The position numbers were made by a program, and so were the translations under genes. A stretch of 64,000 nucleotides of DNA from Nocardioides zeae (GTDB taxonomy: Bacteria > Actinomycetota > Actinomycetes > Propionibacteriales > Nocardioidaceae): positions 1,984,001-2,048,000 of the forward strand of contig NZ_JAUTAN010000001.1 in assembly GCF_030818655.1 (NCBI RefSeq), given 5' to 3'. Within the stretch, counting starts at the first letter, position 1; every line of letters begins with the position of its first letter. The notes under the pieces are model-generated. The model saw only the letters and a list, made by a program, of their open reading frames with translations. It was not told the DNA's origin and did not search any database. Below, piece by piece: positions 51,624 through 60,281 of this stretch.

Positions 51624-53708
51624 TCACCCCTCCAGCCGCGTCGCGAGGAACGTCCACTCCAGCGCCGCCTTGTGCGCCGCCTGCGCGTTGGTGGACGCGC
51701 CGCCGTGGCCGCCCTCGACGTTCTCCCAGTACGTGACGTCGGCGCCCACCTCGCGGAGTCGGGCGGCCATCTTGCGGGCGTGGCCGGGGTGCACGCGGTC
51801 GTCCCGCGTCGAGGTGGTCAGCAGCACCGGCGGGTAGGTCACGTCCTCGGCCACCCGGTGGTAGGCCGAGATCTCCTCGACGAACGGCCGGTCCGCGGGG
51901 TCGTCGGGGTCGCCGTACTCCGCGATCCACGACGCGCCCGCCAGCAGCTGCGGGTAGCGCAGCATGTCGAGCAGCGGCACCGTGCACACGACGGCGCCCA
52001 GGATATCGGGGTAGCGCACGAGCATGTTGCCCACAAGCAGCCCGCCGTTGGACCCGCCCATGATCCCGAGCTGCCCGACCGTCGTCGTGCCGCCCGTGAC
52101 GAGCGCGCGGGCGACCGCGGCGAAGTCCTCGTAGGCGCGGTGGCGCTTCTCGCGGAGCGCGGCCTGGTGCCAGGCGGGGCCGTACTCGCCGCCGCCGCGG
52201 ATGTTCGCCACGACGTACGCGTTGCCACGGGCGAGCCAGGCCCGCCCGATGCTGCCCGAGTAGGACGGCGTCAGGGAGATCTCGAACCCGCCGTAGCCGT
52301 AGAGGAGCGTCGGGACCGGCCCGTCCTGGCCGCGCGGCGACACCACGAAGTAGGGGACCTGCGTGCCGTCGTCGGAGATCGCGAACCGCTGCGTCACCTC
52401 GTGGGTGGCGGCATCGAACCGCGCCGGGCTCTCCTTGAGCACGGTGGGCTGCCCGGGCGCGCCCGCGGCGCGGAGGTCGACGAGGGCGAGGCTCGGCGAC
52501 GTGAGGTACCCCGAGACGTCCAGCCACGCGAGGTCGCCCTCGGGGCCGTCGTCGGTGGCGTCGACCGCCCGCACCCCGACGGTCGTGTACGGCGGCAGCC
52601 CGGTCAGCGGGTGCCGCTCCCAGTCGTCCCCGGGCCCGGACGGCGGGGTCAGCACCTCGACGTGCTGCACGACGTCCTCGAGCGTCACCAGCACCACACG
52701 GTGCCGCGTGCGGGTCCACCCGGCCAGCGACGTGCTGGCGGTCGGCGTGAAGAGGGGCGTGAAGCGGGGCTCGCCCGCGTCGTACGCCGCGAGGTCGGTG
52801 ACGAGCAGCGACCCGGCGGGGTACGTCGCGGTGCCGTCGCCCCCCGGCGCCCAGTCGTCGCGGAGGTGGACGAGCAGGTGGTCGCGCCACACGGCCGGCT
52901 CGGCGGAGTCGGGAACCGCGATGCGGTGCAGCTCCGTGCCGGTGCGGGCGTCGTCGAGCAGCAGGGTCTCCGAGGTGTAGAAGCCCATCATCCGGAAGAC
53001 GTAGCCGCGCTCGTGGCCGGGCGTGGCGTCGTACCCCACCCCCACGGCCATGTCGTCCGGACCCGCCTCGAAGAGCACCTCGGCCTCGGCCAGCGGGGTG
53101 CCGCGCCGCCAGCGGCGGGCGATGCGGGCGTACCCCGACGTCGTCAGCGAGCCGGGGCCCGTGTCGGTGGCGACGAGGGCAGTGTCCTCGTCGACCCAGG
53201 CCATGCCGCCCTTGCCCTCGGGCCGCAGGAAGCCGCCGTCCTCGGGCGCCACGAACGTGCGCGTCTCGAGGTCGAACTCGCGCGTCAGGTCGGCGTCGGA
53301 GCCGCCGGGCGAGAGCGAGACCAGCGCACGGCGGAACGCCAGCGGGCCGGTGCGCAGCACCTGCGCGCCGTGCCACACCCACAGCGTGCCGTCGGCGGCA
53401 CTGAGGGCGTCGACGTCGAGCAGCACGTCCCAGTCCGGGGCAGCGGTGCGGTAGGACTCCATCGTGGTGCGTCGCCACAGGCCGCGCTCGTTGGTCGCGT
53501 CGCGCCAGAAGTTGTAGACGAAGTCCCCCGCCCGGCTCACCAGCGGGATGCGGTCGTCGGCGTCGAGCACCTCGAGGATCGCCTGCTCGGTGGCGGCGAA
53601 GCCGTCGACGGCGCCGATGGCGGCCTCCGCCTCGGCGTTCCGTTCCTCCACCCACCCCAGGGCCTCGTCGCCGGTGACGTCCTCGAGCCAGAGGTGGGGA
53701 TCGACCAT
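51624..53708 (-). CDS. S9A prolyl oligopeptidase
   Basis: Cytoplasmic serine peptidase cutting short peptides after proline. 694 residues. N-terminal DPHLWLEDVTGDEALGWVEE, then a seven-bladed beta-propeller region, then an alpha/beta hydrolase domain. Catalytic Ser in GIMGGSNGGLLVGN, Asp in TSTRDDRVHPGHARKM and His in VEGGHGGAST. YGYGGFEISLTPSYSGSIGR is typical. ATG at 53708; 24 nt from the divergent BtuF-like gene. Confidence 0.94.
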   Translation of the reverse strand: MVDPHLWLEDVTGDEALGWVEERNAEAEAAIGAVDGFAATEQAILEVLDADDRIPLVSRAGDFVYNFWRDATNERGLWRRTTMESYRTAAPDWDVLLDVDALSAADGTLWVWHGAQVLRTGPLAFRRALVSLSPGGSDADLTREFDLETRTFVAPEDGGFLRPEGKGGMAWVDEDTALVATDTGPGSLTTSGYARIARRWRRGTPLAEAEVLFEAGPDDMAVGVGYDATPGHERGYVFRMMGFYTSETLLLDDARTGTELHRIAVPDSAEPAVWRDHLLVHLRDDWAPGGDGTATYPAGSLLVTDLAAYDAGEPRFTPLFTPTASTSLAGWTRTRHRVVLVTLEDVVQHVEVLTPPSGPGDDWERHPLTGLPPYTTVGVRAVDATDDGPEGDLAWLDVSGYLTSPSLALVDLRAAGAPGQPTVLKESPARFDAATHEVTQRFAISDDGTQVPYFVVSPRGQDGPVPTLLYGYGGFEISLTPSYSGSIGRAWLARGNAYVVANIRGGGEYGPAWHQAALREKRHRAYEDFAAVARALVTGGTTTVGQLGIMGGSNGGLLVGNMLVRYPDILGAVVCTVPLLDMLRYPQLLAGASWIAEYGDPDDPADRPFVEEISAYHRVAEDVTYPPVLLTTSTRDDRVHPGHARKMAARLREVGADVTYWENVEGGHGGASTNAQAAHKAALEWTFLATRLEG

Positions 53709-53732
53709 GCGGGCGAGGCTACCGTCGGGCCC

Positions 53733-54620
53733 GTGCGCATCGTCTCCCTGCTCCCGTCGACCACCGAGATCCTCTTCGCGCTCGGCGCGGGCGACGAGGT
53801 GGTCGGAGTGACGTTCGAGTGCGACCACCCCGCCGAGGCGCGCTCACGGCGGATCGTGTCGACGTCCGCGATGCCGTCGGGGCTGGCGCCGGCGGAGATC
53901 GACGCGTACGTCGCGGCCGCGCTCGCCCGGGGCGAGGACCTCTACCGGCTCGACGCCGGGGCGCTGGCCGACCTCGACGCCGACCTCGTGGTGACCCAGG
54001 ACCTGTGCGCCGTCTGCGCCGTCGACGTCAGCGTCGTCGACGACGCGCTGGCCCACCTCGGCTGCCGCGCCGACGTGCTGACCTGTGACCCCCACACCGT
54101 GGCGGAGGTGCTCGACTCCGTCCGCTCCGTCGGTACGGCGGTGGGCCGCGTCGCCGAGGCCGACGCGCTCGTCGCGGGGCTCGAGGCCCGGCTCGCGGCG
54201 GTGGCGGCCACTGTCGCGACCCGGCCCGGTCCCCGGCCCCGCGTGGTCGTGCTCGAGTGGACCGACCCGCCCTTCGCGCCCGGCCACTGGATCCCCGAGA
54301 TGGTCGAGCTGGCCGGCGGCGCGTGCGTGCTGGGCACCGCGGGCTCGACGTCCGTCCGGGTGCGGTGGGAGGACGTCCACGCGGCGCGGCCGGACGTCGT
54401 CGTGGTGGCGCCGTGCGGCTACGACCGCGCGGGCGCACAGGCGCAGGCGGACGGGCTCGTGGCGGCCGGGCTCCTGCCCGCCGGGGCGCTCGTGCACGCC
54501 GTCGACGCCGACGCGCACTGGGCCCGCCCCGGCCCGCGGATCGTCGACGGGGTCGAGGAGCTGGCGGGGGTGCTGGCCGCCTTCCCCCCGGTCCCCCCGG
54601 TCACCTCGGTCGTGGTGTGA
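53733..54620 (+). CDS. BtuF-like cobalamin/metal-chelate binding protein without signal peptide
   Basis: 295 residues. RIVSLLPSTTEILFALGAGD begins the periplasmic-binding fold immediately at the N-terminus; CDHPAEAR, GEDLYRLDAGALADLDADLV, QDLCAVCAV and ALVHAVDADAHWARPGPRIV fit BtuF-type proteins. There is no signal peptide or lipobox from GTG 53733, and only 24 nt separate it from the divergent gene. It is therefore predicted to be cytoplasmic. No transporter genes are adjacent. Confidence 0.85.
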   Translation: MRIVSLLPSTTEILFALGAGDEVVGVTFECDHPAEARSRRIVSTSAMPSGLAPAEIDAYVAAALARGEDLYRLDAGALADLDADLVVTQDLCAVCAVDVSVVDDALAHLGCRADVLTCDPHTVAEVLDSVRSVGTAVGRVAEADALVAGLEARLAAVAATVATRPGPRPRVVVLEWTDPPFAPGHWIPEMVELAGGACVLGTAGSTSVRVRWEDVHAARPDVVVVAPCGYDRAGAQAQADGLVAAGLLPAGALVHAVDADAHWARPGPRIVDGVEELAGVLAAFPPVPPVTSVVV

Positions 54621-54652
54621 GGCCACCACATTCCGCAGGCCTCACACCACGA
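54610..54652. terminator. Convergent terminator hairpin
   Basis: Perfect 15-bp arms TCGTGGTGTGAGGCC (54610-54624) and its complement (54638-54652) with a 13-nt loop. The left arm includes the stop codon of the BtuF-like gene, and the hairpin ends 19 nt before the VWA gene's 3' end. Confidence 0.8.
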
Positions 54653-54670
54653 CCCGGGAGGGGTGGGGAA

Positions 54671-56728
54671 CTACCCCACCCAGCCGCCGCGGCCCCAGCC
54701 GCCGCCCCAACGCCCGAAGGTCTCGCCGGCGCCGCCGGACCCCGACCCGCCGTACGGCGAGCGTGACGCACGGTCGCCGAGGTAGGACCCCACGACGGCG
54801 GCACCCAGGTCGTCGAGCTCGGGAGCGATGACCCGTCCGCCCGCACGCTTCGCCAGGGCGTCGAGGAACCGGGCCAGCCCGGGGTCCTCCCCCAGCCGGA
54901 AGAACGTCGTCTGCGCACCCATGCGGGTGGTCCCGTCCAGCTCGCTCACCGTGCGGGCGAGGGTGACGGGGTGCGGCGGGTACTCGAACCACACGTCGCC
55001 GCTCGACTCGAGGTGGGCCGTGGGCTCGCCGTCGGTGACGACGAGCAGCACCGGCTGCATCCCCGGGTGGCGGCGGAAGTGCCGCTGCGCGAGCAGCAGC
55101 CCGTGGTGGAGGTTCGTGCCCTTCTGCCAGATCGCGTCGAGCCCGGTCAGCTCCTCGATGGCGAGCGTCTCCGCCAGGCGGCCGAACCCGATGAGCTCGA
55201 GGCGGTCGCCGCGGAAGCGCGTCGAGATCAGCTGGTGCAGGGCGAGCGCCGTCCGCTTCATCGGCACCCACCGGCCGTCCATCGCCATCGAGAACGACGT
55301 GTCCACGAGCAGGGCCACCGCCGCCTGCGTGCGCTGCTCCGACTCGACGACCTCGACGTCGGCGATCTCCAGGCGCACGCCCCGCGCGCCCGGGGCACGG
55401 CCGCCCGAGGCGACCTCGCGGCGTACGGCGTTGAGGACCGTGCGGGGCAGGTCCCACGGCTCGGTGTCGCCGAAGGCCCACTCCCGCGTGCCGCCGGTGG
55501 CGTCGGCGGAGCCGCCGCCCGCCTGCAGCTCGCGCGCGCCCTGCCGGCCCGACAGCCGCTCGGCGGCGTCGCGGAGCAGGGCGCGACCGAGCTGGCGCAT
55601 CGCCTTCGGGGACAGGCGCAGCTGGCCGTCGGAGCCGCGCTGCAGGTAGCCCGACGAGCGGAGCGCGCGCTCGATCTCCGACAGCGTGCGGGCGTCGACC
55701 GCCGCCTCGTCCCCGAGCTGGCGGGTCAGGGCGTCGAGGTCGATGTCGTCGAGACGCGCGCCGTTGTAGGACTGCTGCAGCTGCTCGGCCAGCGCGTCGA
55801 GCTCGGCGATGTCCTGGAGCACGCCGGTGCCGTCACCGAGCCCGAGCCCCTCGCCGTCGCCGAACTGCTCCGAGCCCGACCAGTCCTCCCCCGGCCGCAG
55901 GCCCTGGAGGTTGCCGTCGAGCCGCGCCAGCTGGTCCATGAGCGCCGGGGAGCCGAAGGCCTGCTGGGAGAGCTCCATGAGCTCCGCCCGCTGCTCCGGC
56001 GTCATCGAGTTCATCATCCGCTGCGCCGCGGCCGCCCGCTGCGCGAGCGCGTCGATGAGCTCGTCGACGTCGCGCGGCCCCTCCGGGAAGAAGTCGCCGT
56101 GCTTCGCCATGAACGCGGCGAAGTCCTCGGGGGTGTCCTCGCCGCGGGCGTGCTTCTCGAGCAGCTCGTTCAGGTCGGCCAGCATGGCGGCGATGGCCGC
56201 CCGGTCCTCCTCGGTCGCCCCCTCGAACGCCTGCTTCATGCCCGCGAAGCGCTGCTCGAGCAGCTCCCGGCCGAGCAGGTCCTTGATCTGCTCGAACGTC
56301 TCCCGGGCCTCCGAGGACGCCCACTCGTAGGACGACAGCTCGCTGACCGCCGCCGCCGGCGACGGGGGCAGGTTGTCGAGCTGCAGCTCGCGCAGGGCGC
56401 GGTCGCCGTCGTCCATGTCGACGTCGCGGGCCAGCTGTCCGCGCTCGGCGAGCACGGCCTGCTCGAGCAGCTCCTGCACCTCGCGGAGCGTGCCGTCGAG
56501 GTCGTGGCGGTCGAGCAGCTCGCGGCGGCGCTCGGCGATGCGCCGGGCCAGGTCGTCGAGGCCCCGGCGGTCGGCGTCACCGCGGCGCAGGTACTCCCGC
56601 ATGGCGCGCTCCGGCGAGTAGCCCGCCATCACGTCCTCGCCGATCGCGTCGAGCGCCTCGGCCAGGTCGACGGGCGGGGCCAGCGGATCCCCGCCCTCGT
56701 AGCGCTGGTACCGGGATCCGCGGGCCAT
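54671..56728 (-). CDS. VWA-domain protein partnered with an AAA+ ATPase
   Basis: 685 residues. Long charged helical N-terminal region (about 430 residues), then a C-terminal von Willebrand A domain with the MIDAS start LLVDTSFSMAMDGRW, then LELIGFGRLAETLAIEEL and LLVVTDGEPTAHLESSGDVW. It ends in a Gly/Trp/Arg-rich tail (FGRWGGGWGRGGWVG). Pairs of chelatase-like ATPases and VWA proteins assemble or remodel metal enzymes and other complexes. Its ATG overlaps the ATPase stop (TGATG). Confidence 0.88.
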   Translation of the reverse strand: MARGSRYQRYEGGDPLAPPVDLAEALDAIGEDVMAGYSPERAMREYLRRGDADRRGLDDLARRIAERRRELLDRHDLDGTLREVQELLEQAVLAERGQLARDVDMDDGDRALRELQLDNLPPSPAAAVSELSSYEWASSEARETFEQIKDLLGRELLEQRFAGMKQAFEGATEEDRAAIAAMLADLNELLEKHARGEDTPEDFAAFMAKHGDFFPEGPRDVDELIDALAQRAAAAQRMMNSMTPEQRAELMELSQQAFGSPALMDQLARLDGNLQGLRPGEDWSGSEQFGDGEGLGLGDGTGVLQDIAELDALAEQLQQSYNGARLDDIDLDALTRQLGDEAAVDARTLSEIERALRSSGYLQRGSDGQLRLSPKAMRQLGRALLRDAAERLSGRQGARELQAGGGSADATGGTREWAFGDTEPWDLPRTVLNAVRREVASGGRAPGARGVRLEIADVEVVESEQRTQAAVALLVDTSFSMAMDGRWVPMKRTALALHQLISTRFRGDRLELIGFGRLAETLAIEELTGLDAIWQKGTNLHHGLLLAQRHFRRHPGMQPVLLVVTDGEPTAHLESSGDVWFEYPPHPVTLARTVSELDGTTRMGAQTTFFRLGEDPGLARFLDALAKRAGGRVIAPELDDLGAAVVGSYLGDRASRSPYGGSGSGGAGETFGRWGGGWGRGGWVG

Positions 56729-58155
56729 CAGTCGATGCCGTACGTCGTGACGCCGGTCGCGCTGTCCTTGCCGACCTTGCGGGCGAGGAAGAGACCCTCG
56801 AGCGCCAGCTCGACCGCCGCCGCCCGCGTGCCGGTCGTCGTCGCGCCCAAGCGGGCCGCGATCGCGTCGTACAGGTCGCCCTCGCCGCCCTGGTCCGGCG
56901 GCAGCGCCGGGAGGCCGTCGAGCAGCTCGGCCGCGCTGACCTGCTCGCCGGTCGTCACCGAGCCGCCCTCCTCGAGCGCCGCGACGAGCGAGGCGAGGTC
57001 GAGCCCGCGGAGGTGGCGCCGCACGGTCTCGGCGGTGGAGGTGCGGAGCAGGTGCTCGAGCACGGCGCGCTCGCGGCCCTCCTCGCCCGACTCGAACTCG
57101 ACCTTGCCGCCGAGCACGTCGACCGCGGTCTCGAGGTCGACGACCCGGGCCACCGCCTCGTCCTCGCCCTGCCGCGTGGCGCGGTGGAGCGCCGCGGCGG
57201 CGATGGTCTCGGCGCCGGCGATCGCGAAGCGGGCCGAGACGCCCGAGCGCTGGTCGACCGACGACGACTCGCGCAGGGCGCGGGTGAAGCGGGCGAGCAC
57301 CTCGAGCAGGTAGCCCGGTACCTCCGCGACCAGCTCCGCCTCCTGGCGCACCACGGCGATCTCGTCGTCGAGCTCGGTCGGGTAGTGCGTGCGGATCTCG
57401 GCGCCGAAGCGGTCCTTGAGCGGCGTGATGATGCGGCCGCGGTTGGTGTAGTCCTCCGGGTTGGCGGAGGCGACGACGAGCACGTCGAGGTCGAGGCGCA
57501 CCACGTAGCCCCGGATCTGGACGTCGCGCTCCTCCATCACGTTGAGCATCGCGACCTGGATGCGCTCGGCGAGGTCGGGCAGCTCGTTGATCGCGACGAT
57601 GCCGCGGTGGCTACGCGGGATGAGGCCGTAGTGGATCGTCTCGGGGTCGCCCAGCAGGCGGCCCTCGGCGACCTTCATCGGGTCGACGTCACCGATCAGG
57701 TCGGCGACCGAGGTGTCGGGGGTGGCGAGCTTCTCGGCGTACCGCTCGCTCCGGTGCACCCAGGTGATCGGCAGCGCGTCGCCGTGGGTCTCGACGAGGC
57801 GGGCGGAGGCCGCGGTGACGGGCGCCAGGGGGTCCTCCCCGAGCTCGGAGCCGGTGATGACCGGGGTCCACTCGTCGAGCAGCCCGACCAGCGTGCGGAG
57901 CAGGCGGGTCTTGCCCTGCCCGCGCTCGCCGAGGAGCACGATGTCGTGCCCGGCGATGAGGGCCCGCTCCAGCTGCGGCAGCACGGTGTCGTCGAGGCCG
58001 TGCAGTCCCGGCCACGGGTTCTCCCCCGCCGCCAGCAGCGCGAGCAGGTTCGCGCGGATCTCCGCCTTCACCGAGCGCGGCTGGTAGTCGGTCGCCCGCA
58101 GCTCCCCGAGGGTGGCGGCGGTGGGCGGGGCGGAGGTCGGTCGGGTCACGGTCAC
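56728..58155 (-). CDS. Magnesium-chelatase/MoxR-like AAA+ ATPase
   Basis: 475 residues. Walker A LLGERGQGKTRLLRTL, Walker B-like RGIVAINELPDLAERIQVAM (Asn where Asp is usual before Glu), VMEERDVQIRGYVVRLDLDV and VVASANPEDYTNRGRIITPL then KDRFGAEIRTHYP, as in ChlI/MoxR-type helper ATPases. Its GTG at 58155 overlaps the MFS gene stop (GTGA) and its stop overlaps the VWA start. The three genes are thus translationally linked. Confidence 0.88.
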   Translation of the reverse strand: MTVTRPTSAPPTAATLGELRATDYQPRSVKAEIRANLLALLAAGENPWPGLHGLDDTVLPQLERALIAGHDIVLLGERGQGKTRLLRTLVGLLDEWTPVITGSELGEDPLAPVTAASARLVETHGDALPITWVHRSERYAEKLATPDTSVADLIGDVDPMKVAEGRLLGDPETIHYGLIPRSHRGIVAINELPDLAERIQVAMLNVMEERDVQIRGYVVRLDLDVLVVASANPEDYTNRGRIITPLKDRFGAEIRTHYPTELDDEIAVVRQEAELVAEVPGYLLEVLARFTRALRESSSVDQRSGVSARFAIAGAETIAAAALHRATRQGEDEAVARVVDLETAVDVLGGKVEFESGEEGRERAVLEHLLRTSTAETVRRHLRGLDLASLVAALEEGGSVTTGEQVSAAELLDGLPALPPDQGGEGDLYDAIAARLGATTTGTRAAAVELALEGLFLARKVGKDSATGVTTYGID

Positions 58156-59630
58156 ACGCTAGACCCGGGGGCAAGCACCCGGGAGGGCGCGACGGTACGC
58201 CGCGGCGCCAGCACCGTGCGCGGCGTCGGCGACGCCGGACCACGGGTGTCCGGGATCGCGCAGGCTGCGACGGCGGCGAGCACCATGCCGCCGGCGATGA
58301 GGGCGAAGCCCAGGACGTAGCCGCCCTCCGCGGGCAGCCCGCCGAGGCCGACGTGGGCGGTGACGACACCGGCCATGACGGCCGAGCCGATGGAGCCGCC
58401 GATCGTGCGGATGTTGGCGTTCATGCCCGAGGCGACGCCCGTCTGGGAGGCCGGCACGGAGGCGATCACGACGCCCGCCAGCGAGCCGAACACGAGCCCG
58501 TTGCCGACGCCCTGGAGGCTCGTGGCCGCGACGATCTGCCAGACCGCGTCGTGCCAGAGCGCGATGGCGGCGAAGGCGACGCCGGTCATGAGCGTGCCGC
58601 TGACGATGACGACGCGGGCGCCGAGGCGCTTGACGAGCGGCGCCGTGACGAAGCCGACGAGGAAGCTGGCGATGGCCGACGGCACCAGGATTTGCCCGGA
58701 CTCGGAGATGCTCGCGCCGAAGCCGTAGCCCGCCGCCTCCGGCGTCTGCAGGAACTGGGGCAGGAAGCCGAAGCTGGAGAACATCCCGAAGCCGACGAAG
58801 CCGCCGACGAGGTTGGTCGTCCAGATGCCGCGGCGCCGCATCATCTGCATGTCGATCATCGGCACGCGGGCGCGGTTCTCGACGGCGACCCAGCCGACGG
58901 CCAGTACGACTGCGCCGGCGAGCAGCGAGAGCACGAGCGGCGAGGACCAGCCCCACTCGTTGCCGCGGCTGATGCCGAGCAGGAGGGCCACGAGCCAGGC
59001 GGCGAGGAGCACGGCCGGCGCCAGCGGCAGGCGCGAGCGCTCCGCGACCGGCGACTCGGGCACGAAGAGCGCGGTGGCGACGGCGGCGAGCCCGGTCGCG
59101 ATCATCGGGAACCAGAACAGCCAGTGGTAGCTGAGCCCCTCCACGATCGGCCCCGCGACGACGATGCCGACCGCGAACCCGACGGAGGCGAGCGCCGCGA
59201 TGATGCTGAGGGCGCTGGCGCGGTGCCGCTCGGGGAACTCGTCGCGGATGATGCCGAAGGCCAGCGGCAGCACGCCGCCGCCCGCACCCTGCAGCACGCG
59301 GGCCAGGATCAGCACCCAGATGTTGCCGGCGAGCGCGGCCACGAGCGAGCCCAGCGTCAGGGCCAGCATCGTGACGACGAGCATCTTCTGCTTGCCGACC
59401 ACGTCGCCGACCCGGCCGAGCAGCGGCGTGCAGATGGACGCCGAGAGCAGGTAGGCCGTCAGCACCCAGGTCGCCGTCGACATGTCGGTGTCCATCTCGT
59501 CGGCGATGAGGCCGAGCACCGGCACCACCATCGACTGCAGCAGCGTGAACGAGGAGACCGCCACCGTCAGCACCGTGAACGTCACCGCCCAGTGCCCACG
59601 AACCGTCCTCCGCTGCTGCTCCGCCACCAC
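58152..59630 (-). CDS. MFS transporter, 14-helix drug exporter type
   Basis: About 492 residues. Hydrophobic from HWAVTFTVLTVAVSSFTLLQ onward, with family motifs TWVLTAYLLSASICTPLLGR and VGDVVGKQKMLVV (motif A), ARVLQGAGGGVLPLAFGIIR (motif C-like region) and about 14 helices. This fits the DHA2 (EmrB/QacA) group. GTG at 59630 (or 59627) is chosen because upstream in-frame sequence includes the operator and hairpin. A double palindrome lies just upstream. Confidence 0.88.
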   Translation of the reverse strand: MVAEQQRRTVRGHWAVTFTVLTVAVSSFTLLQSMVVPVLGLIADEMDTDMSTATWVLTAYLLSASICTPLLGRVGDVVGKQKMLVVTMLALTLGSLVAALAGNIWVLILARVLQGAGGGVLPLAFGIIRDEFPERHRASALSIIAALASVGFAVGIVVAGPIVEGLSYHWLFWFPMIATGLAAVATALFVPESPVAERSRLPLAPAVLLAAWLVALLLGISRGNEWGWSSPLVLSLLAGAVVLAVGWVAVENRARVPMIDMQMMRRRGIWTTNLVGGFVGFGMFSSFGFLPQFLQTPEAAGYGFGASISESGQILVPSAIASFLVGFVTAPLVKRLGARVVIVSGTLMTGVAFAAIALWHDAVWQIVAATSLQGVGNGLVFGSLAGVVIASVPASQTGVASGMNANIRTIGGSIGSAVMAGVVTAHVGLGGLPAEGGYVLGFALIAGGMVLAAVAACAIPDTRGPASPTPRTVLAPRRTVAPSRVLAPGSSV

Positions 59631-59662
59631 GTCCTGGTCCTGCCCTTCGTCACGCCACAGTT

Positions 59663-59695
59663 GGTTGCTCTCGACAACCGTTGCCGTGGGCAACG
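59663..59695. promoter_or_regulatory. Double palindromic operator upstream of the MFS operon
   Basis: GGTTG-N7-CAACC (59663-59679) overlaps CGTTGCC-GTG-GGCAACG (59679-59695), giving four TTGC/GCAA-like half sites 33-65 nt upstream of the start. The form is typical of MarR or TetR operators of drug exporters. No such regulator is adjacent, so the regulator is elsewhere. Confidence 0.55.
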
Positions 59696-59760
59696 ATATT
59701 CCCCCGCACCAGGGCCGGACCACCACCGCGAGGTGACGGTCGACACCCGCCCCCTCCCCG

Positions 59761-59830
59761 TGTAACGCGGTGTCCGGGTCACTGTGCACGTGGTCGACCC
59801 CTTCCATAGTGACCCGGACACCGCGTTACA
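59761..59830. repeat. Perfect 23-bp inverted repeat in a divergent intergenic region
   Basis: Arms at 59761-59783 and 59808-59830 (starting TGTAACGCGGTGTCC and ending in its complement) are perfectly complementary across a 24-nt loop. Unlike other long hairpins here it is not past a gene end: it lies between the divergent MFS and YchJ-like starts, 31 nt before the latter. It may be an operator, a leader structure or a miniature mobile element. Confidence 0.8.
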
Positions 59831-59860
59831 GCCCAGGACCACCCCCGCTACCGTCGGCCC

Positions 59861-60262
59861 GTGCAGCTCGAGCGCCCCTGTCCCTGCGGCCTCCCCGCGA
59901 CGTACGACGCGTGCTGCGGCCGCCTCCACCGCGGCGCCGCCCCCGCGGCCACGGCCGAGGAGCTGATGCGGTCGCGCTACGCGGCTTACGCGGTCGGGGG
60001 CCGGGTCGGCGCCGACCACCTGTTCCGCACCTGGCACCCCCGCACCCGCCCCGCCGACACCACCCCCGACCCCGGCCTCACCTGGACGGGGCTGACCGTC
60101 GAGGCCACCGAGGCCGGCGGTCCGGAGGACACGACCGGCGTCGTCGTGTTCGCGGCGCGCTTCGTCGACGCGACCGGGCAGCCGGGCGTGCTCCGCGAGC
60201 GCAGCCGGTTCGCGCGCCGCGCCGGCCGCTGGGTGTACGTCGACGGCGACGTCGACGCCTGA
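59861..60262 (+). CDS. YchJ-like (UPF0225) protein
   Basis: 133 residues. The N-terminal CPCGLPATYDACCGRLHRGA is a SEC-C-like zinc motif, followed by TAEELMRSRYAAYAVGG and a NTF2-like C-terminal half ending ERSRFARRAGRWVYVDGDVD. This is the standard YchJ layout. GTG at 59861. Function unknown; zinc binding is predicted from the cysteines. Confidence 0.9.
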   Translation: MQLERPCPCGLPATYDACCGRLHRGAAPAATAEELMRSRYAAYAVGGRVGADHLFRTWHPRTRPADTTPDPGLTWTGLTVEATEAGGPEDTTGVVVFAARFVDATGQPGVLRERSRFARRAGRWVYVDGDVDA

Positions 60263-60281
60263 CCCCGAGGCCCGACCGGCC

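Noticed and set aside
51540..53700. Plus-strand open frame leading into the BtuF-like gene
   Set aside because: The part before 53733 is antisense to the prolyl oligopeptidase. Only the last 295 codons have binding-protein motifs and a start context.
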